Assembly: GCA_902175065.1 (NCBI GenBank)
Contig: CABIIJ010000015.1
Location: 1-45,857 of the forward strand
DNA: 45,857 nucleotides
Source of the DNA: an uncultured Comamonas sp.
GTDB lineage: Bacteria; Pseudomonadota; Gammaproteobacteria; Burkholderiales; Burkholderiaceae_C
Direction: 5' to 3'
Made by a program: the position numbers and the translations under genes. Below the pieces are notes generated by a model. The model saw nothing but the letters and a program-made list of their open reading frames with translations, had not been told where the DNA came from and searched no databases. This document shows positions 1 through 8,876 of this stretch, piece by piece; position 1 is the stretch's first letter, and every line of letters starts with the position of its first letter.

Positions 1-1
1 C

Positions 2-823
2 GCCCCGACGGCCTGGCTGCACCACCCCACGCCCGCCGCACCGCGCCGGCACGCCAGCCACAAGGGCAGTTTTGGCGATGTGCTGGTCATCGGCGGCCAG
101 GGGCTGCACGCCGGGGCAGCCATGCAGGGGGCGGCGATTCTGGCCGCCACGGCAGCGCTGCACCAAGGCGCAGGCCGGGTGTTTTTGCACCTGCTGGACA
201 ACGGCCAGCTGGCGCACCTGCCGCAAACGCCGGAAATCATGCTGCGCAACCAGGTGGCGGCCCTGGCGCAACTGGGCCAGAGCACCGTGGTGTGCGGCTG
301 CGGCGGCGGCAGCAGCGTGGCCGCCCTGCTGCCCAAGGTGCTGGAGCACAGCGCCCGCCTGGTGCTGGATGCCGATGCCCTGAACGCCATCGCCACCGAT
401 GCCGTGCTGCGCCAGCGTCTGAGAAACCGCCAGCCGGGCGGCCTGCCCACCATCCTCACCCCGCACCCGCTGGAAGCCGCGCGGCTGCTGGCCAGCAGTG
501 TGCAGGAGGTGCAGGCCAACCGCCTGGCTACCGCACAGGCCCTGGCCGATGCGCTGGGCTGCACGGTGCTGCTCAAGGGCAGCGGTAGCGTGATTGCCAG
601 CCCGGGCCAGTTGCCGCGCATCAACCCCACCGGCAATGCACGGCTGGCCACGGGCGGCACCGGCGACGTGCTGGCCGGGATGATCGCGGCGCTGTGGGCC
701 AGCCAGGGCCAGGACAGCCATACCGCCGCCAGCGACGGCGCCTATCTGCATGGGCAATTGGCGGATGCGTGGCCTGCGCAGCGCCCTTTGACGGCCAGCG
801 CCCTGGCGCAAATGCAGTATTAA
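2..823 (+). CDS. nnrD: NAD(P)H-hydrate dehydratase domain (5' partial)
   Basis: ADP/ATP-dependent dehydratase that repairs hydrated NADH and NADPH (NAD(P)HX). The reading frame is open from base 2 to the TAA at 821-823, so the gene begins before the window. The start of the domain is seen as KGSFGDVLVIGG, and the conserved nucleotide and catalytic region as NPTGNARLATGGTGDVLAG near the C-terminus. In this lineage the domain is commonly fused to an N-terminal NAD(P)HX epimerase (YjeF N); that part would lie upstream and cannot be checked here. An in-frame GTG at 80 lies inside the domain and is not a plausible start. The gene converges on aroC, with a palindromic repeat beginning at its stop codon. 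Confidence 0.88.
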   Translation, partial: APTAWLHHPTPAAPRRHASHKGSFGDVLVIGGQGLHAGAAMQGAAILAATAALHQGAGRVFLHLLDNGQLAHLPQTPEIMLRNQVAALAQLGQSTVVCGCGGGSSVAALLPKVLEHSARLVLDADALNAIATDAVLRQRLRNRQPGGLPTILTPHPLEAARLLASSVQEVQANRLATAQALADALGCTVLLKGSGSVIASPGQLPRINPTGNARLATGGTGDVLAGMIAALWASQGQDSHTAASDGAYLHGQLADAWPAQRPLTASALAQMQY

Positions 824-916
824 AAAAAGAGCTGCTTCCGCTGGTTTTTAAAAGATTTCAGGTATTTATCTATTTGAAATCGTTTATTTATCAGCGGAAA
901 AAACTCTCTTTTTTTA
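822..916. repeat. Palindromic intergenic element, copy 1 (nnrD/aroC junction)
   Basis: Imperfect palindrome. The outer left arm (824-844, AAAAAGAGCTGCTTCCGCTG core) is complementary to the right arm at 892-915, which ends in a T-run. An inner stem pairs GATTTCA (854-860) with TGAAATC (875-881). The A-run start and T-run end make it look like a bidirectional intrinsic terminator for the convergent nnrD and aroC genes. It belongs to the same family as copies at 8.7, 12.2, 20.7, 23.7, 28.8, 37.3 and 44.1 kb. Confidence 0.75.
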
Positions 917-946
917 CAAGAACAATTCTGCGCTTCTGCTTCCCCC

Positions 947-1022
947 GTCACACCCGCGAAGGCGGGTGTCCAGCGACAGCGTTCATGGGGCGCACTGGAT
1001 TCCCGCCTTCGCGGGAATGACA
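947..1022. repeat. REP/BIME-like double hairpin
   Basis: Two short perfect hairpins face each other: CACCCGC-GAAG-GCGGGTG (951-968) and ATTCCCGC-CTTC-GCGGGAAT (999-1018). They are flanked by GTCA and TGAC and separated by about 30 bp containing CCAG and CTGG. A partial third unit (GACGGGAATGACG, about 1031-1043) follows just before the aroC stop. The organisation is that of repetitive extragenic palindromes; paired units of this CCCGCCTTCGCGGGAATGAC type are common in betaproteobacterial intergenic DNA. Confidence 0.7.
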
Positions 1023-1057
1023 GTGGAGAGGACGGGAATGACGATGGAGGGAACGGG

Positions 1058-2152
1058 CTAATAACTGGCCGCAATCGGTGCCAGCGCCACCTGCACGTCG
1101 CCGCACTGGGCGCGGTGGCGCAGGGCGTGGTCCATCAGCACCAGGGCCAGCAGCGCCTCGGCAATGGGCGCGGCGCGGATGCCGACGCAGGGGTCGTGCC
1201 GGCCCTTGGTCACCACCTCGACCGGCTGGCCGTGGATGTCGATGGACGGGCGCGGGCTGAGGATGGAGCTGGTCGGCTTGATGGCGATGCTCACCTCGAT
1301 ATCCTGCCCGCTGCTGATGCCGCCCAGCACCCCGCCCGCATGGTTGCTGGCAAAGCCTTGCGGCGTCATGGCATCGCCATGCACCGTGCCGCGCTGGGCC
1401 ACGCTGGCAAAACCGGCACCGATTTCCACGCCCTTGACCGCATTCAGGCCCATCATGGCGTAGGCAATGTCGGCATCCAGCTTGTCGTAGATCGGCTGGC
1501 CCAGGCCCACCGGCACGTTCGCCGCCTGCACGCGGATGCGGGCGCCGCAGCTGTCGTGCGCCTTGCGCAGGGCGTCCATGTAGTCTTCCAGCGCCTGCAC
1601 GTCGGCCACCGGGGCGAAGAAGGGGTTGTGGGCCACGTGCTCCCAGCCCTCGAAGGCAATGGGCAGTTCGCCCAGCTGCGTCATGCAGGCCCGCAGTTCG
1701 GTGCCGAATTTTTCCTTCAGCCACTTTTTCGCCACCGCCCCGGCAGCCACCGTGGGGGCCGTCAGCCGTGCCGAGGAGCGCCCGCCGCCGCGCGGGTCGC
1801 GCACGCCGTATTTCTGCCAGTAAACGTAGTCGGCATGGCCCGGGCGAAACTGCCGGGCGATGTCGCCGTAGTCCTTGCTGCGCTGGTCGGTATTGCGGAT
1901 CAGCAGCGCAATCGGCGTGCCGGTGGTCACGCCCTCGTACACGCCAGAGAGGATTTCCACCTGGTCGGCCTCCTGCCGCTGCGTGACGTGGCGGCTGGTG
2001 CCGGGGCGGCGGCGGTCCAGGTCGTGCTGGATGTCGGCCGCCGCCAGCGCCAGTCCGGGGGGGCAGCCATCGATCACGCAGCCGATGGCCGGGCCGTGGG
2101 ATTCGCCAAAATTGGTAACAGTAAACAGGGTGCCTAGGGTATTGCCGCTCAT
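1058..2152 (-). CDS. aroC: Chorismate synthase
   Basis: Last step of the shikimate pathway: 1,4-anti-elimination of phosphate from 5-enolpyruvylshikimate-3-phosphate to chorismate, needing reduced FMN. 364 residues, the usual length. It starts [20 protein letters not shown] (AroC signature with GESHG), has the [11 protein letters not shown] signature at about residue 125, and [21 protein letters not shown] in the C-terminal half. The ATG at 2152 is chosen because the family's N-terminus begins there; upstream in-frame residues do not resemble AroC. It lies 64 bp after a histidine-kinase gene on the same strand, so it may be co-transcribed with it. Its stop lies next to a REP-like repeat. Confidence 0.97.
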   Translation of the reverse strand: MSGNTLGTLFTVTNFGESHGPAIGCVIDGCPPGLALAAADIQHDLDRRRPGTSRHVTQRQEADQVEILSGVYEGVTTGTPIALLIRNTDQRSKDYGDIARQFRPGHADYVYWQKYGVRDPRGGGRSSARLTAPTVAAGAVAKKWLKEKFGTELRACMTQLGELPIAFEGWEHVAHNPFFAPVADVQALEDYMDALRKAHDSCGARIRVQAANVPVGLGQPIYDKLDADIAYAMMGLNAVKGVEIGAGFASVAQRGTVHGDAMTPQGFASNHAGGVLGGISSGQDIEVSIAIKPTSSILSPRPSIDIHGQPVEVVTKGRHDPCVGIRAAPIAEALLALVLMDHALRHRAQCGDVQVALAPIAASY

Positions 2153-2216
2153 AGTGGCGCCGATTATGACCGATGCCCCAGGCCGCCCGAGGCGGCCAAA
2201 GGCTGCGGCGCAGCAG

Positions 2217-4322
2217 TTATGCAGGGGCTTCCCTGCTGCCCCGGCCCGCTTGTCCGGGCGCTGCCGCCCCCGCCTCCCGTGCGCCGGCGGGGGCGCACAA
2301 GGGCAGCTCCAGCAGGAAGCTGCTGCCCGTTCCCCGGACGCTTTCCAGCGCAATGCGTCCGCCCAGCAGCCCCGTGACCAGGGTGTAGACGATGTGCAGG
2401 CCCAGGCCGGAGCCGCCCTGGCCGAGCCTGGTGGTGAAAAACGGGTCGAACACCCGCTTGTGGTGCTGGGCGGGGATGCCACAGCCGTCGTCGCTGACGC
2501 GCAGGCGCACCCAGCCTGCCTCCGCCTGCTCGCCCTGCAGCCAGATACTGCCTTGCGCATCGCTGGCAAAAGCATGGATCAGCGCATTGCCGATCAGGTT
2601 CATGAGCACCTGCCCCAGGGGGCCGGGGTAGCTGTCCATGACCACCCCGGGCGCAATCGCGCAATGCAGCTGGTGGCGCGTCTTGCGGATGGCCGGGCGC
2701 ATGGTCAGGGCGATTTCCTGCACCAGCCCCTGCAAGTCAAAACTGCGCCGCTGGGTGCTGGTCTGGTCCACGGCCAGTTGCTTGAAGCTGCCCAGCAGTT
2801 CGGCAGCGCGTTGCAGGTTGCGCTCGATGATCTCCCCGCCCTCCAGCACATCGGCCAGGTATTCGTTCAAGGCACCGCGCGTCAGCCCGCCGGCCACTTG
2901 CTGCTGCAGGCGCCGATGGGCCTGCAGCAGGGTCGAGGCCAGGGTGACGGCATTGCCGATGGGCGTATTCAGCTCGTGCGCCACCCCGGCCACCAAGGCC
3001 CCCAGAGACGCCAGCTTCTCGCTTTGCAGCAGCCCTTCCTGGGCCTGCTCCAGCCGCTGCAGCGTTGCTTGCAGCTCGGCAGTGCGCTCTTGCACGCGCT
3101 GTTCGAGCCGGGCGTTCAGGGCGAAGATTTCCTGCTCGTGCTGCTTGCGTTCGGTGATGTCCATCTCGATGCCATCGAACACGATATGGCCGTTGTCCAG
3201 CCGCCGTGGCGAGGAGAACACCATGAACCAGCGCAAGCTGCCATCGGGCAGGCGGCTGCGGGCCTCGACCTTGAAGTGGCTGAAATCGGCAATGCAGGCA
3301 CGCTCCACCTCCTGCAGGTGTACGGCGTCCTCGGGCAATAGCTGGCGGTACAGCAGCGTCACATCCTGCTGCACTGCCTCGGCAGTCAGGCCGTGCGTAC
3401 GCAGCACGCCCTGGCTGACGTAGGTCATGCGCCGCTGCTCGCCCGCCAGCCCGCAATCGAGCTGGAACACCATGGCATCCGGGATGTTGTTGCTGATCAG
3501 CTCCAGTTGCTGCTGGCTCTCGCGCAGGTGGGCGCGGGCCTGCTTGAGGCTGGTGATGTTGATGTGCGTGCCCACCACGCGCCCCTGCGGCAGCCCCCTG
3601 GCATCGGACAAACCGCTGCCGCGTGACCAGATCCAGATCCACGAGCCATTGGCGTGCTGCATCCGGAACTCGCTCTCGTACATGCCGATGGCCCCACCGG
3701 CCAGGTAGTCGGCAAAGGCCTGGGTGGCACGCTCCAGATCGTCCGGATGCAGCCATTGCGCCCAGACCTGGGCCAGGCTCGACTGGCCGGCGTAGTCCCC
3801 CGGGTCGCGCCCGAGCATGGTGAAATACTCCGGGCTGGCCCATAGCAGCCTTTGCGTCTGGCTCCATTCCCACACGCCGGTGTTGGAAACCCGGGCCAGG
3901 GCCAGAAAACGCTCCCCCTCGCTGCGGGCCAGTTCCTCGGCCTGTTTGCGCTCCGTGATGTCCTGGCGCACGCCCACCATCTTGACGGGCCGGCCTGCGC
4001 TGTCGCGCTCGACGATGCAGCCGCTGTCACGCACCCAGACCCAATGCCCCTGCTTGTGGCGCAGCCGGATCTCGCTGTCGAACCGTGGCTGCTGCCCGGC
4101 AAAATACGCCGCCATCCGCTGGCTGCTGTGAACCAGATCCTCCGGGTGGTACAACGCCACGCTGGTTCGCCCCGTGACCGGCTCCAGCTCCTGCAGTGTG
4201 TAGCCGACGATTTGCGCCCAGCGGGCATTGGCGATGACGGTATCGCTGGGGATGTGCCATTCCCAGGTGCCCGCTTGCAGGCTGTCCAGAATGCTTCGCA
4301 GGCGCTGCAGTTCCTTATCCAT
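2217..4322 (-). CDS. Multi-PAS sensor histidine kinase
   Basis: Apparently cytoplasmic sensor kinase of 701 residues; no membrane segment is visible. Three PAS/PAC modules lie at about 10-125, 135-262 and 272-392; each ends in a PAC-like stretch, two with the ITERKQ hallmark. They are followed by a coiled coil (about 400-435), a histidine-phosphotransfer helix with [12 protein letters not shown] (His449), and an HATPase with NLIGNAL (N box), SDDGCGIP (G1), FDPFFTT (F) and GSGLGLHIV (G2). Start ATG 4322 follows a GAAGGGA ribosome site. It lies 30 bp downstream of the REC-DUF3369-GGDEF-EAL gene, so the two are probably co-expressed and this kinase is the natural candidate phosphodonor for that receiver (inference). 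The signal sensed by the PAS domains is unknown. Confidence 0.9.
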   Translation of the reverse strand: MDKELQRLRSILDSLQAGTWEWHIPSDTVIANARWAQIVGYTLQELEPVTGRTSVALYHPEDLVHSSQRMAAYFAGQQPRFDSEIRLRHKQGHWVWVRDSGCIVERDSAGRPVKMVGVRQDITERKQAEELARSEGERFLALARVSNTGVWEWSQTQRLLWASPEYFTMLGRDPGDYAGQSSLAQVWAQWLHPDDLERATQAFADYLAGGAIGMYESEFRMQHANGSWIWIWSRGSGLSDARGLPQGRVVGTHINITSLKQARAHLRESQQQLELISNNIPDAMVFQLDCGLAGEQRRMTYVSQGVLRTHGLTAEAVQQDVTLLYRQLLPEDAVHLQEVERACIADFSHFKVEARSRLPDGSLRWFMVFSSPRRLDNGHIVFDGIEMDITERKQHEQEIFALNARLEQRVQERTAELQATLQRLEQAQEGLLQSEKLASLGALVAGVAHELNTPIGNAVTLASTLLQAHRRLQQQVAGGLTRGALNEYLADVLEGGEIIERNLQRAAELLGSFKQLAVDQTSTQRRSFDLQGLVQEIALTMRPAIRKTRHQLHCAIAPGVVMDSYPGPLGQVLMNLIGNALIHAFASDAQGSIWLQGEQAEAGWVRLRVSDDGCGIPAQHHKRVFDPFFTTRLGQGGSGLGLHIVYTLVTGLLGGRIALESVRGTGSSFLLELPLCAPAGAREAGAAAPGQAGRGSREAPA

Positions 4323-4352
4323 GGCAATCCCTTCGTCCCGGCGCCGGCCGTC

Positions 4353-6620
4353 TCAAGGCTGCTGATCCAGCCAGGCCTGGAAGTCGTCCTCCGGCAACGG
4401 GCGGGAAAACAAATACCCCTGCCCCAGCTCGCATCCGGCGGACAGCAGGGCCTGGCGCTGGGCTTCGGTTTCGATCCCCTCGGCCAGGGTGGCCAGTTGC
4501 AGGTGCCGGGCCAGGCTGATGATGGTGTGGGCGATTTGAAAGTTGTCCGCCGCCGACGGCCCTCCGCTGACGAAGCTGCGGTCAATCTTGAGCTTGTCCA
4601 CGGCCAGGCGCTGCAGGATGCTGAGCGACGAGTAGCCCGTCCCGAAATCGTCCATCGCCACCCGGATACCCGCCTTGCGCAACTGCGCCAGCTTGGCCTC
4701 CAGCTCACGCACATTGCCCACGGCGACCGATTCGGTCAGCTCGATCTCCACCTGCTGCCCCGACACGCCGACAGCCTCCATGGCCGCCAGAAAATGGGAC
4801 ACGAAATCCGGCTCGGCAAACTGCACCTGCGATACGTTGATCGCCACGCGAAAGTCATCGGCCACCTGCGCGGACAGGCCCTTGCGCCAGCGCAGCGCCG
4901 TGGACACCACCCAGCGTCCCAGGGCCAGCATCAGGCCGGACTGCTCGGCCAGGGGAATGAATTGATCCGGGGGAATGAATTTGCCCGGTGCCGTCTGCCA
5001 GCGCAGCAGGCACTCGGCCCCCACCACACGCCCGGTGCGCAACTCGACGCAGGGCTGGTAATACAGGCACAGCCGCTGTTCGGAAAAAGCCGCCCGCAAG
5101 CGGTTGAGCAGTTGCATCCGCTGGCCGGCGGCCTGGGACTGGGTCGGGTCGAAATACAGGCTGGCACCCCGGGCCATGCGCTTGGCCTGCTTGAGCGCCA
5201 CCCCTGCATCCTTGAGCGCCGCCACCCCACCCTCCCCCGGTGACTGCACCAGCCCGGCCGTGGCCGACAGGCGCAGCGGCTCGCCGTCATTGACGGCAAA
5301 CGGCTGGGCAAACACCTGTGCCAGGCGTTGCGGCGTAATGGCCGCAGCCAGGCCGTACACCCCGAACAAGTCCCCCCCGACCCGGGCCACCACGGCTTCA
5401 CGGGCATGGGCAAACTCGGCTTCCAGCCGCTGGGCCACGGTTTGCAGCACGGCATCGCCGAAATGCGCATCCAGCACGCTGTTGATGTCAGCAAACCCGT
5501 CCAGATCCAGCAGGGCCAGCACCCCTTGCGGGTATTCCTGCGCATCCAGGGCCGCCACCATGGCATTGCGGTTGGGCAGGCCGACCAGATCATCGACAAA
5601 GGCCAGTTCGTTGATGTCCAGGTACAGCTGCAGATTCTCGAACGCTACCGAGACATTGCTGGCAAACACTTCCAGCAGCCCTTGCTCCAGCGGCTGCAGC
5701 GGACGGGGCAGGTCGACCCACACCGCCAGGGCCATGGCGTGCGCACTCGGAATGAACAGCTGGACACCGTCGTCAAAACAGTGGTCTTGCGCCTGCAAGG
5801 TCTGCTGCAACTGCCGCACGCCCCGCTGCAGGCCCAGGCTGTCCAACGCCTGCCCGGCCCAGTCCTGCCAGGGGGCCGTGGCGGCCAGCACGCAAGGCTC
5901 GGCCCCTTCCTGCTGCAAGGCGATGGCGATGGGGCTGGCGTCCGGCCCGCGATGCTCCCCCGCCGGGCTGGCCACCTGGCCTGCCAGCAGGGCATCCAGC
6001 TGGACCACCAAGTTTTGCGCAAACCCCTCCAGGGTGGTGGCCTTGCCCAGCGCCAGGGTGGCATCCAGAATCCGCGCCAGCCGCTGGTGGCCGGATTCAA
6101 GCTGCTGGATCTGCGCATAGGCCCGGATGGCGATGGCCAGGCTGGTGAACAACCGCACCTGGGTCAGCTCCGATTTGGTGCGGTAATCGTTGATGTCGTA
6201 CTGCTGAATCGTCTGCAGTTCCGGGGCATAACCGGGCTGGCCGGTGCGCAGCACGATGCGCAAGGCGCTGTTGGCCAGCTTGTCACGCACATACCGCACC
6301 AGCCGCAGGCCGGCATCCTCCGTTTCCATCACCACGTCGATCAGGGCCACGGCAAAGTCATTGGGCCGCTCCAGCAGGATCTGCGCCTCCCGGACCGTAT
6401 GCGCGTGGCTGAACGCCAGGGAGCGTCCTTCGATCTCCAGCCCCTTGAGCGCCAGCCTGGTGGCGGCATGGACGTCCGGCTCGTCATCGACCACCAGAAT
6501 GTGCCAGGCAGCCAGCGGCGGGGCGGCGGCGCTGCCATCCGGCTCGTCTACGAATACAAAGTCTTCATGGGCTGCGCAATCGGTCATGGAACTGCTTTCT
6601 GTCGGACATCTGGTAACCAT
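4353..6620 (-). CDS. Response regulator: REC-DUF3369-GGDEF-EAL (c-di-GMP phosphodiesterase candidate)
   Basis: 755 residues. Receiver domain with HILVVDDEPDV and phospho-acceptor Asp95 (ALIDVVM). Then a DUF3369-type linker (about 170-335), a GGDEF domain whose signature reads GGDLF (415-419), and an EAL domain. The EAL signature is ECL (536-538), but the other metal and catalytic residues are present: Asn595, Glu630 (ELTES), Asp657-Asp658 (DDFGTGYSS), Lys678, Glu714 (AEGIE) and Gln734. Expected activity is therefore c-di-GMP hydrolysis, with a degenerate GGDEF probably acting as an allosteric site (inference). ATG 6620 has an AGG five bases upstream; ATG 6587 (MTDCAAHED) is an alternative start. 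It begins the operon that continues into the PAS kinase. Confidence 0.9.
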   Translation of the reverse strand: MVTRCPTESSSMTDCAAHEDFVFVDEPDGSAAAPPLAAWHILVVDDEPDVHAATRLALKGLEIEGRSLAFSHAHTVREAQILLERPNDFAVALIDVVMETEDAGLRLVRYVRDKLANSALRIVLRTGQPGYAPELQTIQQYDINDYRTKSELTQVRLFTSLAIAIRAYAQIQQLESGHQRLARILDATLALGKATTLEGFAQNLVVQLDALLAGQVASPAGEHRGPDASPIAIALQQEGAEPCVLAATAPWQDWAGQALDSLGLQRGVRQLQQTLQAQDHCFDDGVQLFIPSAHAMALAVWVDLPRPLQPLEQGLLEVFASNVSVAFENLQLYLDINELAFVDDLVGLPNRNAMVAALDAQEYPQGVLALLDLDGFADINSVLDAHFGDAVLQTVAQRLEAEFAHAREAVVARVGGDLFGVYGLAAAITPQRLAQVFAQPFAVNDGEPLRLSATAGLVQSPGEGGVAALKDAGVALKQAKRMARGASLYFDPTQSQAAGQRMQLLNRLRAAFSEQRLCLYYQPCVELRTGRVVGAECLLRWQTAPGKFIPPDQFIPLAEQSGLMLALGRWVVSTALRWRKGLSAQVADDFRVAINVSQVQFAEPDFVSHFLAAMEAVGVSGQQVEIELTESVAVGNVRELEAKLAQLRKAGIRVAMDDFGTGYSSLSILQRLAVDKLKIDRSFVSGGPSAADNFQIAHTIISLARHLQLATLAEGIETEAQRQALLSAGCELGQGYLFSRPLPEDDFQAWLDQQP

Positions 6621-6756
6621 TGATACCTATTTTTTCCGCCATCTTAAAGGCGTGAAAACCGGTATTTAGTTTTTTTCAATGACGCATCCCTGCAGTGAAT
6701 ACCCTCGGCCATGCCGCTACGATGCTGCAGTCTGCCCTTCATCACCACGCACTGCC

Positions 6757-7455
6757 ATGCAACTTCCCCTGATTACCGACGAACTGGACATCCTCACCGC
6801 CCTGCTGCCCCAGCCCGGCCCGGCCATCATCGAACTGGGCTGCGGCAGCGCCCGCCTGGCCCAGGGGCTGCTGGCCCGGTTTCCCCACTGCCGCTACCTG
6901 GGGCTGGAGGTGGACGCCATCCAGCACGCCCGCAATCTGGCGCTGGACCAGCCCCGCATGCGCTTTGCCGCCGCCGGTGCCCAAGCCATCCCCGAAGGCG
7001 ATGCCGGCTTTGACCTGGCGCTGATGCTCAAGTCCCTGCACCACGTCCCGCTGGCGGCCATGGACACCGCCTTGGACGAAGTGGCCCGGGTGCTGCGTCC
7101 GGGGGGCTGCCTCTATGTCTCCGAACCGGTCTACGTCGGCGCCCTGAACGACATCGTGCGCCTGTACAACGACGAAGGGCTGGTCCGCGCCGCCGCGCAG
7201 GACGCGCTGGAGCGGGCACTGGCCACCGCCAACAGCCCCTGGCGCGAAGTGGCCCGCCGCCGCTTCGACACCCCCGTGCACTTTGCCAACTTTGCCGAGT
7301 ACGAGCGCCGGATGCTCTACCCCAGCTTTGCCGACCACCACATCACCCCCGAACTCACCGCCCGGGTGGCCACCGCCTTTGCCCCCCACTGCGGCGCAGA
7401 CGGCGCCCACTTCACCCGGCCAATGCTGGTGCGGCTGCTACAGAAAATCAAGTAA
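6757..7455 (+). CDS. Class I SAM-dependent methyltransferase
   Basis: About 232 residues with a Rossmann-type SAM-binding fold. Motif I is IIELGCGSARLAQGL, the acidic end of strand 2 is LGLEVDA, the motif II region is DLALMLKSLHHVP, and motif III is VLRPGGCLYVSEPV, a Methyltransf_11/25-like pattern. The substrate cannot be inferred. The frame opens further upstream (ATG 6679), but the 26 extra residues are Pro/Cys/Arg-rich and unlike the family, so ATG 6757 is preferred; no clear ribosome site precedes it. Transcribed divergently from the GGDEF-EAL gene. Its last 8 bases overlap the 3' end of the opposing ogt gene, so the two genes converge tail to tail. Confidence 0.82.
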   Translation: MQLPLITDELDILTALLPQPGPAIIELGCGSARLAQGLLARFPHCRYLGLEVDAIQHARNLALDQPRMRFAAAGAQAIPEGDAGFDLALMLKSLHHVPLAAMDTALDEVARVLRPGGCLYVSEPVYVGALNDIVRLYNDEGLVRAAAQDALERALATANSPWREVARRRFDTPVHFANFAEYERRMLYPSFADHHITPELTARVATAFAPHCGADGAHFTRPMLVRLLQKIK

Positions 7456-7984
7456 GGCAAAAATCCCGCAGGCGATCGTGCTGCCCTGCCTCCAGGGCCA
7501 GCAGCGCCTGCTTGCGCGGCAGGCCGCCGCCGTAGCCCGTCAAGGTGCCATTGCTGCCGATCACCCGGTGGCAGGGCACGATGATGCTGATCTTGTTCTG
7601 CCCATTGGCATTGGCCACCGCCCGCACCGCGCTGGGCTGGCCCAGCGCCTGGGCCTCCTGCGCATAGCTCCAGGTCTGGCCGAACGGAATGCGCAGCAAG
7701 GCCTGCCAGACGCGCTGCTGGAAATCCGTCCCGACCAAATCCAGCGCCACATCGAACCCCTGGCGCTGGCCGGTAAAGTACTCGGCCAGTTGCGCCCGGG
7801 TTTGCGCCAGGATCGGGGTCTGCCCCGGCACCTCGGCTGCGCCCCGGGCCTTGCGCACCTGGGCGACTTCCCGCTCCAGCCTTTCTTGCCCGACAAACTC
7901 CAGCAGGCACAGCCCCTGGTCGCTGGCAAGCGCCAGCATCTCCCCCAGCGGGGTGGGAATGGTCATGGAATGCAAGTGGGTCAT
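7448..7984 (-). CDS. ogt: Methylated-DNA--protein-cysteine methyltransferase
   Basis: Suicide repair protein that moves alkyl groups from O6-alkylguanine (and O4-alkylthymine) to its own cysteine. 178 residues with the active site IIVPCHRVIG, the helix-turn-helix region FQQRVWQALLRIPFGQTWSY with recognition segment AVANANGQN, and the C-terminal YGGGLPRKQALLALE. The ATG at 7984 lies 4 bp after the cobO stop and has GAGGA at a suitable distance within the end of cobO, so cobO-ogt form a translationally tight pair. That is a repair gene attached to a corrinoid gene, without an obvious functional link. Confidence 0.95.
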   Translation of the reverse strand: MTHLHSMTIPTPLGEMLALASDQGLCLLEFVGQERLEREVAQVRKARGAAEVPGQTPILAQTRAQLAEYFTGQRQGFDVALDLVGTDFQQRVWQALLRIPFGQTWSYAQEAQALGQPSAVRAVANANGQNKISIIVPCHRVIGSNGTLTGYGGGLPRKQALLALEAGQHDRLRDFCLT

Positions 7985-7988
7985 GGCA

Positions 7989-8558
7989 TCAGTCCTCAAT
8001 CCCGCGCTGGGCGGGCACACCGGCGTTGAACGCGTGTTTGATCTGTTTCATTTCGGTCACCGTATCGGCCAGCGCAATGATCTCTTGCGGGCAATCACGC
8101 CCGGTCAAACAGACATGCACGTCCCGGGGCCGCTGCTGCAAAGTCTCCAGCACCTCCTGCAGCGGCAGCCAGCCGAAGATCAGCGGGTAGGTCACCTCGT
8201 CCAGCACCACCAGAAACTGCTCGCCCGACAGGATGTCGGCCCGGGCCTTGGCCCAGCCATCGCGGGCCAGTTGCGCGGAATGCGCCAGATCCTTGCTGTC
8301 CCAGGAAAAGCCATCGCCCAGCCCCTCCACCGGCAGGCCCACACGTTCGGCCAGGCGGTGCTCACCAAAACGGGCGCTGGGCACTTTCATGAACTGGTAC
8401 ACCTTCACCGCCTTGCCCCGCCCCAGGGCGCGAAACGCCAGGCCGAACGCCGCCGTGCTCTTGCCCTTGCCGTCGCCCGTATTGACGATCACCAGCCCAC
8501 GACGCTCACCTTCGGGCTTGGCATAAGGTTTCTCGGTCGGAGGAGATTCAATTTTCAT
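7989..8558 (-). CDS. cobO: Cob(I)yrinic acid a,c-diamide adenosyltransferase
   Basis: ATP:corrinoid adenosyltransferase of the CobO/BtuR/CobA type, which attaches the upper 5'-deoxyadenosyl ligand to cob(I)alamin or its precursors. 189 residues. The P-loop reads NTGDGKGKSTAA, followed by FRALGRGKAVKVYQFMK; the Walker B region is FLVVLDEVTYP, and VCLTGRDCP is typical of the family. With btuFCD nearby it suggests salvage of imported corrinoids; no de novo cobalamin synthesis gene is present here. The gene is divergent from a VOC-like gene across a 318-bp non-coding stretch. I looked for the conserved B12-box of a cobalamin riboswitch upstream and did not see one. Confidence 0.95.
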   Translation of the reverse strand: MKIESPPTEKPYAKPEGERRGLVIVNTGDGKGKSTAAFGLAFRALGRGKAVKVYQFMKVPSARFGEHRLAERVGLPVEGLGDGFSWDSKDLAHSAQLARDGWAKARADILSGEQFLVVLDEVTYPLIFGWLPLQEVLETLQQRPRDVHVCLTGRDCPQEIIALADTVTEMKQIKHAFNAGVPAQRGIED

Positions 8559-8710
8559 AGCTTCACCCGTTGATAAAACAATGGTTCAAGGGCAGTTTAC
8601 ATAAAAACCGCAAGCCGTATTGTCGCCCTGTTCCGCCCTCCGGCCTGCGTTTCCGAGTGTTGATCCAAGCTGCGCGAGAATTTTCGTGCCACCTGGGTAG
8701 GTCACTATCT

Positions 8711-8802
8711 ATAAAATAGCAACTACCGCTAATATTTAAATAGTTATAGATATATTTTCATCTGAGATCCTTTGATAGCTTGCGAGAGGCGCTATTTTTT
8801 TC
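8711..8802. repeat. Palindromic intergenic element, degenerate copy 2 (cobO/VOC spacer)
   Basis: AT-rich stretch in the 318-bp spacer 8559-8876. The left arm AAATAGCAACTACCGC (8714-8729) matches the reverse complement of the right arm GCGAGAGGCGCTATTT (8782-8797) at about 12 of 16 positions, and the right end carries a T-run. The inner GATTTCAG stem of better copies is not preserved. It lies between divergent genes, so it cannot serve as a shared terminator here. The rest of the spacer holds no gene, RNA or riboswitch that I can recognise. Confidence 0.5.
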
Positions 8803-8876
8803 ATAATTCAGAGTCACGGGTCGGCATTTCTGAAAACTCACCCGCCATCCCCAGCAGTCAAGGTACAAACCGGGGC

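Noticed and set aside
8559..8876. Cobalamin riboswitch upstream of cobO
   Set aside because: No B12-box consensus or GCCACTG-type core found on the leftward strand; the spacer is AT-rich repeat-like DNA.
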